Assembly (NCBI GenBank): GCA_035353615.1
Contig: DAOPZY010000047.1
Span: forward strand, 1-20,811
Reading direction: 5' to 3'
Source: CAXXOK01 sp035353615
Lineage (GTDB): Bacteria; Bacillota; Clostridia; Christensenellales; Aristaeellaceae
DNA: 20,811 nt
The notes beneath the pieces were generated by a model that did not search any database, was not told the origin of the DNA, and saw nothing but the letters and a program-made list of their open reading frames with translations. Below, piece by piece: positions 1-4,498 of this stretch. Position 1 is the stretch's first letter, and each line of letters starts with the position of its first letter. The translations under genes and the position numbers were made by a program.

Positions 1-128
1 TATATTATAAATTGAGGGTTTATGAACGGCTTTTTGTAGCGTTCATAAAAGTATACTTTGCGAACGGTTTTTCTTTGTCTTTCTCTTGTTGTTTGGGGAA
101 AGTGTTGTCGGGCTGTGCCCTCCAACAT
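1..128 (-). CDS. Possible small basic protein, partial (runs off the left edge)
   Basis: The frame from ATG at 128 stays open for 42 codons to the window edge, with no stop of any kind. The predicted peptide is rich in Arg, Lys, Tyr and Gln. An AGGGG stretch lies two or three bases before the ATG, which is tight for a ribosome binding site. The start codon sits inside the 40-nt hairpin at 95-134, so translation could be controlled by that structure. I recognise no family. In AT-rich DNA an open frame of this length is weak evidence. Confidence 0.3.
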   Translation of the reverse strand, partial: MLEGTARQHFPQTTRERQRKTVRKVYFYERYKKPFINPQFII

Positions 129-134
129 TTCCCC
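95..134 (-). other. Long hairpin with a GA/GA internal loop
   Basis: The arms pair as GGGGAAA with TTTCCCC (one bulged base), TGTTG with CAACA, and GGGC with GCCC around a three-base loop. On the minus strand the symmetric internal loop reads GA opposite GA, which can form tandem sheared G-A pairs in RNA. No run of T follows on either strand, so it does not look like an intrinsic terminator. It covers the start codon of the small open frame leaving the left edge. Confidence 0.5.
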
Positions 135-196
135 TCACCAAAAGGAAAAAGTAGAAGGAACAATTTTATATAGAATTGGCGCGGAACCTGTTCCAG

Positions 197-394
197 TCAC
201 CCATCCTTGTTAAAGTATTGGTTGTTGTATTCGTTATGGTTTGACTTTACCTTTATTCTTTTGGTTCCAAGAGTAGAAGATGAAAGGGGTATGATTGCGC
301 GAATGGTAGACTAAATGACATTAGTTGTCTAACCTTTTAATGACTATGAAGCTACCATTTCCGCAATTTCCTTATCTAATATACGTGCTACCAT
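197..394 (-). CDS. TAG-containing small protein, 65 residues, unknown function
   Basis: Under the standard code this stretch has no gene. If TAG is read as an amino acid, one frame is open from ATG at 394 to TGA at 197-199. The TAG codons are at 344-346, 329-331 and 311-313 (residues 17, 22 and 28), with no internal TAA or TGA. The start is chosen because AGAGG lies four bases upstream. An in-frame ATG at 415 would give 72 residues. The N-terminal half looks helical (it contains ARILDKEIAEMV), and the C-terminal part is rich in Lys and Asn. I recognise no family. Without recoding only a 16-residue peptide would be made. Confidence 0.6.
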
Positions 395-472
395 GTTACC
401 TCTTTTAGTGAACATAACATGGTATTATGTGGTGTAGAGTGAATAAATAATACTCATATTGGTGTATGTGTA

Positions 473-541
473 GTATTGTTGTAATACTACGTGTGGTATT
501 GTGGCAATGCTACGTGTCGTATTCTCACAATACTACGCCGT
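473..541. repeat. Three tandem 23-bp imperfect repeats, each an inverted repeat
   Basis: Copies begin at 473, 496 and 519, exactly 23 bases apart. Each begins with GTATT, followed 5 bases later by AATAC or AATGC, so each copy is itself an inverted repeat. The first two continue into CTACGTGT and the third into CTACGCCG. Spacing of about two helical turns suits a protein that loads side by side, such as a repressor, partition protein or replication initiator. Which of these applies cannot be told from sequence. The cluster lies 80 bases upstream of the small TAG-containing gene that starts at 394. Confidence 0.7.
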
Positions 542-573
542 TGCTTTTGTGAGTGAGTACACCCCCCTTATGA

Positions 574-616
574 GTGATAAATTATCATGTAGCGTAGCGG
601 AATGATAATTTATCAC
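574..616. repeat. Perfect 15-bp inverted repeat with 13-nt loop
   Basis: The arms at 574-588 and 602-616 are exact reverse complements (GTGATAAATTATCAT against its complement). The loop is GC-rich and contains TAGCG twice. No T-run follows on either side, so this is more likely a protein-binding site or origin structure than a terminator. The core GATAAATTA in the arms occurs again at 654 and 676. Confidence 0.75.
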
Positions 617-653
617 GATACCTCACAATCTCTCTTTCTATTTTAAATGTATA

Positions 654-689
654 GATAAATTACCTAATGGTTTGCGATAAATTACCTAA
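654..689. repeat. Direct repeat of GATAAATTACCTAA, 22 bases apart
   Basis: Identical 14-base copies occupy 654-667 and 676-689. They share GATAAATTA with both arms of the palindrome at 574-616, giving four copies of the core, three direct and one inverted, within 114 bases. The 22-base spacing is close to the 23-base period of the repeats at 473-541. They lie just beyond the stop codon of the nuclease-like gene. Confidence 0.7.
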
Positions 690-702
690 AGTATTTACTC
701 AT

Positions 703-1194
703 TTAAAAGTCAAACCATACTGCGCTGTAACTTTCTATCATGCTTAACTTGCCAATAGGAAGAAATGCAAGATAGCTTTCCTTTACATAACTACCACATT
801 CAAGCTATACACGGTACATCTTCTATAAAGTGTATTTGTTTTGCGCATACCATTCACGCAATTTCTGCGTTTCTACTCTATACATTACTTTCTATTGGGG
901 CGAGTAGAATATTAGAATGTCTGCTTGCGTTGTGTTGAACCATCCATCCTTAAACCTTGCATTATCTGTATTAGATACAAGTTCTAAAACTACATCACCA
1001 TAATTTACTATTCCGTTTTGCGTTTTTACTTCTACTGTCTAACCATCAATAATAAAATCAATATCTTTGTTTTGATACTCTTTATCTGCGCTAACGTCTA
1101 TTACTGTACTACCTTTTGCGCAATAGTAGCATTTAATAACTTCTTCACCCATAGAGCCACATTCCAATAATTCCTGAAATGTTTTGTCGAACAA
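703..1194 (-). CDS. TAG-interrupted PD-(D/E)XK nuclease-like phage protein, 163 residues
   Basis: Read with TAG as sense, this frame is open from TTG at 1194 to TAA at 703-705. It has four TAG codons at 1039-1041, 892-894, 823-825 and 805-807 (residues 52, 101, 124 and 130), and no internal TAA or TGA. The continuous protein is coherent: an N-terminal helix, then KDIDF (residues 43-47), then VEVKT (54-58), then a GWF...ADILIFY segment and a Leu-Arg-Glu-Trp helix. An Asp followed about nine residues later by E-V-K fits the PD-(D/E)XK nuclease core, with D46, E55 and K57 as likely metal and catalytic residues. From memory, similar small phage proteins carry the same order of segments. The TTG start is preceded by GAGGA at seven bases, and a TGA lies in frame just upstream. 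An out-of-frame ATG at 1204 ends after 20 codons. Under the standard code only fragments remain. Confidence 0.75.
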
Positions 1195-1324
1195 GATAAT
1201 TCCTCATTTGTATTCTTCTTTCCTCCCTTAAGCTACACCTTTACTATTGGTTACTGATTATTCCTCAAAACTTGGTACAACATTATATATTTATGTCGTA
1301 TAAAGTCATGAGGAAAACAGTTGT

Positions 1325-1414
1325 TTAGTTACTGTATTTACCTTGCAATGCCGCAACTGCTACACCGATTAGAAAACTGATTGTGAATGTTGTTCCTGTA
1401 ATGATAAATGACAA
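1325..1414 (-). CDS. Small single-pass membrane protein, 29 residues
   Basis: This short frame starts at TTG 1414 with AAGGA six bases upstream and ends at TAA 1325. It lies 35 bases after the preceding gene's TAA. The centre (FTISFLIGVAVAALQG) is a plausible single transmembrane helix followed by a short polar tail. It has no TAG. Very small membrane peptides are common in phages, but I recognise no family. The length makes this tentative. Confidence 0.5.
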   Translation of the reverse strand: MSFIITGTTFTISFLIGVAVAALQGKYSN

Positions 1415-1449
1415 GCTAATTCCTTCTTTCTATTGGTAACAGGTAATTC

Positions 1450-1719
1450 TTATTTATCCAGCATAACCTAACTTGAATAGTGACTTTTGTTATAATCACC
1501 AATAGTCTAATCAAGTCTATTATCCCTGAACCAATTATAGGCTGTTTCACTAATGTTATTAAGGTTCTGTAATTCTTCAATACTCCATTTTACAAAAGGT
1601 AAATCCTTATCCTTTAGCTTTAACGTGTTGTTTCCTATCTGCGCTAACTGTGCATCTATATCCTGTACACGTTTCATTAGTTCTTTTCGTTCAGTTTCAT
1701 ACTGTTGTTTTGTTTTCAA
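1450..1719 (-). CDS. TAG-containing coiled-coil protein, 89 residues, unknown function
   Basis: The frame starts at TTG 1719, which overlaps the TGA of the upstream HTH gene by four bases, a sign of translational coupling. AAAGGGG precedes it by nine bases. Under the standard code it stops at TAG 1507-1509 after 70 residues. With TAG as sense it runs through a second TAG at 1468-1470 to TAA at 1450-1452. The first 35 residues are charged and heptad-like, suggesting a short coiled coil. The middle contains SIEELQNLNN and AYNWFRDNR, which look helical. The function is unknown. The 70-residue version is the conservative alternative. Confidence 0.6.
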
Positions 1720-1931
1720 GAGATAAAACCCCTTTCCCGTAAATTCTCATAAATGCGTGTTCCCAATTCATAGCTAACATTTTCTCTTTCTCCATTTATG
1801 AACATAGATAAATACTGTGGCGTTATTGCCATAATACGCGCCATCTTGCTATATGGCGTTTGATACTTGTCATGCCACGTTGCTAACCCCTTGCGCAATT
1901 CATCCTAATCAATCCACTTGGTTGCTATCAT
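1716..1931 (-). CDS. TAG-containing short HTH (XRE-like) DNA-binding protein, 71 residues
   Basis: From ATG at 1931 the frame has one TAG at 1905-1907 (residue 9) and ends at TGA 1716. AGGAGG lies 11 bases before the ATG, the best ribosome binding site in the array. Residues 24-63 (YSKMARIMAITPQYLSMFING and onward) match a lambda-repressor-type helix-turn-helix, so it probably regulates element genes, possibly through the nearby repeats. Without recoding, translation could begin at TTG 1898, three codons after the TAG, with a weaker AGGA site four bases upstream. That would give 60 residues with the HTH intact. The DNA-binding call is firmer than the start. Confidence 0.7.
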
Positions 1932-1986
1932 AATGTTTCATACCTCCTGCGTTGTTTCATGTTGTTATAGTCGTAACAGGCAATTC

Positions 1987-2021
1987 AAAAAAATAGGCTG
2001 TGGGACGTTACCCACAACCTA
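1987..2021 (-). terminator. Strong intrinsic terminator upstream of the recoded gene array
   Basis: On the minus strand an 11-bp stem (2021-2011 with 2004-1994, one G-U pair) closes a six-base loop and is followed directly by seven T. It sits between a possible minus-strand promoter and the HTH gene, so transcripts from that promoter would end here after about 75 nt unless the terminator is bypassed. The sequence after the hairpin on the plus strand lacks a T-run, so it works in one direction. Confidence 0.8.
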
Positions 2022-2061
2022 CAAAGGAATTATCCTGTCATATGTAGTTGCGTTTTGCTAC
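1987..2061 (-). ncRNA. Candidate leader or small RNA of about 75 nt
   Basis: A minus-strand transcript starting near 2061 would contain the short stem GTAG/CTAC around a ten-base loop, then the intrinsic terminator. It could be a free-standing small RNA or an attenuated leader for the genes from 1931 to 197. No known riboswitch or tRNA is recognised. The start is estimated from the -10 box at 2068-2073. Confidence 0.35.
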
Positions 2062-2067
2062 TGATAG

Positions 2068-2098
2068 ATTATCCACTTTTGCCAAGGGTTATTGCCAA
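2068..2098 (-). promoter_or_regulatory. Possible minus-strand promoter of the recoded array
   Basis: TTGGCA (2098-2093) and GATAAT (2073-2068) are separated by 19 bases, slightly longer than ideal. The -35 overlaps the -35 of the divergent plus-strand promoter, so the two would compete. Confidence 0.4.
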
Positions 2099-2120
2099 TT
2101 CCTGCCGTATGATTTATACT
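2092..2120 (+). promoter_or_regulatory. Sigma-70-type promoter of the 111-residue gene
   Basis: TTGCCA (2092-2097) and TATACT (2115-2120) are exactly 17 bases apart. A start near 2127 leaves a leader of about 24 bases, which contains the GGAGGGG ribosome binding site at 2139-2145. Confidence 0.75.
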
Positions 2121-2150
2121 GTGGTGAATACTCATTATGGAGGGGTTAAT

Positions 2151-2486
2151 ATGGATGAATTGAAAACTAACCAAGAGGAAAAAGAAAAGAAACCAAGGAA
2201 ACCAAGGAAACCTGTATTTACTGCCGAATACCCCAATAACCCCACAGGATTAGCTTCTATTGACTTGAATTATATTAAAGACTACCTTAAAGGTTCGGCA
2301 ACACCAAAAGAAAGAAAAGAAATGCTTACCCTTGCTAAAGAATTGATTGCGCAAAAGGGTAACAGGCATTACTTCATGCCGTTCCGTCAAGCATTTGCGG
2401 AAAAGTATTTTCCTGTGCTGGTGAAGAAAGCAAAAGACAACAAGAAACGGGAAGGTATTGTAGATTTCTTGGAAGGGTTAGAATAG
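2151..2486 (+). CDS. Basic element protein, 111 residues, unknown function
   Basis: ATG at 2151 is chosen over an upstream in-frame ATG at 2055 because GGAGGGG lies five bases before it and the promoter is between the two. The N-terminal 25 residues are Lys, Glu and Pro rich, with a repeated KPRKP motif, and look disordered. The remainder is helical and charged. The family is not recognised. It ends with TAG (2484-2486), unlike the minus-strand genes where TAG appears to be sense. Reading through would pass another TAG at 2517-2519 and stop at TGA 2562-2564, adding 26 residues that do not look like a conserved tail. The gene is divergent from the recoded array and convergent with the integrase. 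Confidence 0.75.
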   Translation: MDELKTNQEEKEKKPRKPRKPVFTAEYPNNPTGLASIDLNYIKDYLKGSATPKERKEMLTLAKELIAQKGNRHYFMPFRQAFAEKYFPVLVKKAKDNKKREGIVDFLEGLE

Positions 2487-2571
2487 CCGTTTCCCTTCTC
2501 TGTTGGCAGTTGTAGTTAGCTGTGGGTGCTGTTCTTTGCTGTTGGTGATACTTTCCCCACCTGAAATAAGA

Positions 2572-2616
2572 AACCCCTCTAAGTGGCCTTACAAGCCGAA
2601 ATAGAGGGGTTCTATT
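2572..2616. terminator. Bidirectional terminator between the 111-residue gene and the integrase
   Basis: AACCCCTCTA (2572-2581) pairs with TAGAGGGGTT (2602-2611) around a 20-base loop. T-rich sequence follows on the plus strand, and AT-rich sequence on the other side. It lies between two converging genes, and the integrase stop codon is at 2616-2618. Confidence 0.65.
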
Positions 2617-3593
2617 TATAGGTGCTTGTTCTCTTTTACCTTTTGGGTTCGGCATGAAGATTTCTTTAGCTTGTCTAACGGATTGTAGGTTTCAAACCCT
2701 TCCTTCAAGTCCTCACTGAACATATTCACATAACGTCTTGTCATTTCAAGGGTGCTGTGTCCTAATAGCTTTTGAAGCCTGAAAACATCCCCCGTGTTTC
2801 TTATCCAATCCTTTGCAAAGGTATGTCGTAAAGCATGAACGGAAGTCTTTGTTATTTCCCTATCCTTGTTATACTTTCTAAGGCTGTGCTTTAGCGCATT
2901 TACAGTTAGTTCTTCTTCTCCAATGTTGGGGAAAAGAAAATTTGCATCCCCTGCATCATATCTCCACTTTCTAATGTAATCCATTATTACACTTGCTAAT
3001 GCAGGTGAAAGGGGTATGATACTTGCTTTATTACTTTTGGTTTTGGTTATGTAAATCTCACTCTTGGCAAAGTTTACATCCCCAATCTTAATATTGCAAA
3101 CAGTTGATGCTCTGTTACCTGTTGCTAAAATCCAGTTAATCATAGCCCACATACGCCACTCGACAAACGTTGCTGTCTTTGAAGGGCGTTCAATCATTTT
3201 TAGCTTTTCTTCGTCTGTGTAAGTGTCCTTAATCTGTTCTTGCTCTGTTACCAACTTAATCTTAAATGCAGGGAAATACTTCTTTTCCATGCACCAATAG
3301 AGAAATGCTCTTATTTCCCTTATGTAATGGTTAAGGGTAGTCGGTTTCATTTCTTCGTTTAGGCAATGGTGACAAAAGGAATAAATATAAGAAGCATCCA
3401 CGGACTTTAATTCATGGGATAACTGTTCGTTAGTCTTTAAGTAGTCCATCCACCGTTTATAAGAACCATTAGCAGAAGATATTGTAGCTGGTGACTTGTT
3501 GAGTGCTTTCTTCTCGTCAATGTAATCTGTGTAAACATCCTCAATCAGTAATTCCTTTTCCTTTGCCTTGGTGATTAGTCTTTTGGTTCCCAT
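2616..3593 (-). CDS. int: Tyrosine recombinase (phage integrase), 325 residues
   Basis: This enzyme catalyses site-specific integration and excision of the element. An N-terminal SAM-like core-binding domain (about residues 10-100) precedes the catalytic domain. The signature residues are visible: Arg161 in ATGNRAST, a Lys in the KTKSNKAS hairpin near 184-189, H253-x-x-R256 in HALRHTF, H279 in LLGHS, and the nucleophile Tyr288 in RRYVNM. Length is typical of the family. The frame is open further upstream through the tRNA-Lys gene, but ATG 3593 is preferred because the core-binding domain begins there and a GGAT-type site precedes it. It has no in-frame TAG and ends in TAA, so it reads under the standard code. 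Confidence 0.93.
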   Translation of the reverse strand: MGTKRLITKAKEKELLIEDVYTDYIDEKKALNKSPATISSANGSYKRWMDYLKTNEQLSHELKSVDASYIYSFCHHCLNEEMKPTTLNHYIREIRAFLYWCMEKKYFPAFKIKLVTEQEQIKDTYTDEEKLKMIERPSKTATFVEWRMWAMINWILATGNRASTVCNIKIGDVNFAKSEIYITKTKSNKASIIPLSPALASVIMDYIRKWRYDAGDANFLFPNIGEEELTVNALKHSLRKYNKDREITKTSVHALRHTFAKDWIRNTGDVFRLQKLLGHSTLEMTRRYVNMFSEDLKEGFETYNPLDKLKKSSCRTQKVKENKHL

Positions 3594-3713
3594 GCTATCA
3601 ATCCTATCTATCCTTATTATTTCGGATAGTCCAAACACGCAATCAAGGGTAACAATTCTGATACCTTGACTATGGGTGTTGACTTCAATAATCAGGGTGT
3701 GAACATTTATTGG

Positions 3714-3755
3714 TAAAAAAACCGGGAAGCCTTTGTTTTCAAGGACTTCCCGGTT
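3714..3755 (-). terminator. Intrinsic terminator of tRNA-Lys
   Basis: On the minus strand ACCGGGAAG pairs with CTTCCCGGT, with additional inner pairs, and seven T follow. It begins three bases after the tRNA 3' end. It lies on the element side of the tRNA, so the element either carries a replacement terminator or recombination occurred further downstream. Confidence 0.85.
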
Positions 3756-3757
3756 CA

Positions 3758-3833
3758 TGGTGACCCATCGGAGACTCGAACTCCGGACACCCTGATTAAA
3801 AGTCAGGTGCTCTACCAACTGAGCTAATGGATC
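3758..3833 (-). tRNA. tRNA-Lys (anticodon UUU)
   Basis: The 76-nt sequence folds as a cloverleaf. The acceptor GATCCAT pairs with ATGGGTC (one G-U), the anticodon stem CCTGA pairs with TCAGG around loop CTTTTAA, and the T arm contains GTTCGAGTC. The discriminator is A and the CCA end is encoded. It is the likely integration target of the adjacent recombinase. Confidence 0.97.
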
Positions 3834-4154
3834 TTATGGTTTTCTTTGCTGCACCGTTCCAAAACCGCTTCAGTGTGGAAAGATGAACAACGTATAATAT
3901 ATTAACATCCGATATCCCCTTTGTCAATATTCCCGGTCATGAAAATTGTGATATTTTATCAATCTGTAATGCGAACACCTCCAGCCGCTTTTTGCTCCCT
4001 TTCCATCCTCGCCTTTGTGTGGTATACTGATTATAGTACAGGGCCTTTGCCCAGCGCGTGGCCCGGCATAATGGATGCTGGAATAACGCCGTGTACGGCA
4101 AAGGGTTTTATTCGCAAGGCGTTGGTATGCCTGCGGATAGATCGGGGGAAAACG
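3834..4154. other. Intergenic region between divergent tRNA-Lys and the YerC-like gene
   Basis: Besides the tRNA promoter, it contains an extended -10 (TGGTATACT, -10 at 4023-4028) on the plus strand with a weak TTTCCA 17 bases upstream, probably the promoter for the regulator-helicase genes. No other gene is convincing here. Long frames on both strands lack ribosome binding sites. Confidence 0.5.
3899..3927 (-). promoter_or_regulatory. Promoter of tRNA-Lys
   Basis: A perfect TTGACA (3927-3922) and TAATAT (3904-3899) are 17 bases apart on the minus strand. This near-consensus promoter suits a stable RNA gene. Confidence 0.85.
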
Positions 4155-4448
4155 ATGTTTACACCGAAAATCCAAAACGAACAGACCGACCTTCTGATGA
4201 AAGCTTTGCTTTCGCTTGGCAGCATGGAGGACGCCTACCGTTTTTGCGAGGACGTACTCACCGTTCAGGAGCTGAAAAGTATTACCCAACGCCTAGAGGT
4301 TGCGGTTATGCTCAAGCATAAGGTAACCTATCAGGAAATAGCGAAAATAACCGGCGCAAGCACGGCCACCATCAGCCGAGTGAATCGCTCGCTTTTATAC
4401 GGTGCGGATGGTTACGCGCATGTGCTAAAGCAGATTGATCCTGATTAA
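4155..4448 (+). CDS. YerC/YecD-type TrpR-like regulator, 97 residues
   Basis: This is a small all-helical DNA-binding protein of the TrpR superfamily, usually encoded near pcrA in Firmicutes. A multi-helix dimerisation region (about 1-50) containing VLTVQELKSITQRLEVA is followed by a helix-turn-helix (about 55-80, TYQEIAKITGASTATISRVN). The length matches the family. ATG 4155 is chosen because GGGGGAA precedes it by four bases and the protein fits the family exactly; the longer upstream frame is not protein-like. The ligand and targets are unknown. It lies 50 bases before pcrA and is probably co-transcribed. Confidence 0.9.
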   Translation: MFTPKIQNEQTDLLMKALLSLGSMEDAYRFCEDVLTVQELKSITQRLEVAVMLKHKVTYQEIAKITGASTATISRVNRSLLYGADGYAHVLKQIDPD

Positions 4449-4498
4449 GCTCCGCCAGGCTGAAACCAGCGCGATGAATGAAGAATGAGGATGTAGAA

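Larger units (their letters stand above)
1..3757. mobile_element. Integrated phage or integrative element (right end), inserted at tRNA-Lys
   Basis: This AT-rich block contrasts with the GC-richer chromosome that starts at the tRNA-Lys gene. It carries a tyrosine recombinase next to the 3' end of the tRNA, a short HTH protein, a nuclease-like protein, several very small genes, and repeat clusters. Four minus-strand reading frames contain in-frame TAG codons, which suggests a recoded phage. The left boundary and the second attachment site are outside the window. I looked for a second copy of the tRNA 3' end within 1-3700 and saw none. No capsid, terminase or tail gene is visible, so prophage is an inference from the recoding and the integrase. 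Confidence 0.8.

Noticed and set aside
703..1194. The TAG-interrupted frames could be ordinary pseudogenes.
   Set aside because: Decay should bring TAA, TGA and frameshifts as well as TAG. Four frames show only TAG, with intact ribosome binding sites, a four-base overlap between two genes, and coherent proteins. I keep decay as the alternative to be excluded.
2374..2655. Minus-strand frame of 93 codons overlapping the 111-residue gene and the terminator.
   Set aside because: It is antisense to a gene with a good promoter and ribosome binding site, and it runs through the terminator hairpin.
1..3700. A suppressor tRNA with anticodon CTA in the element part of the window.
   Set aside because: I looked for T-arm sequences and cloverleaf stems in 1-3700 and found none. 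It may lie beyond the left edge.
1..3700. CRISPR array in the element, suggested by the 23-bp tandem repeats.
   Set aside because: The repeats are directly adjacent with no spacers, and no cas gene is present.
3594..3818. Longer integrase start inside the tRNA-Lys gene.
   Set aside because: The frame is open through the tRNA and its terminator only by chance. The encoded segment is not part of the recombinase fold.
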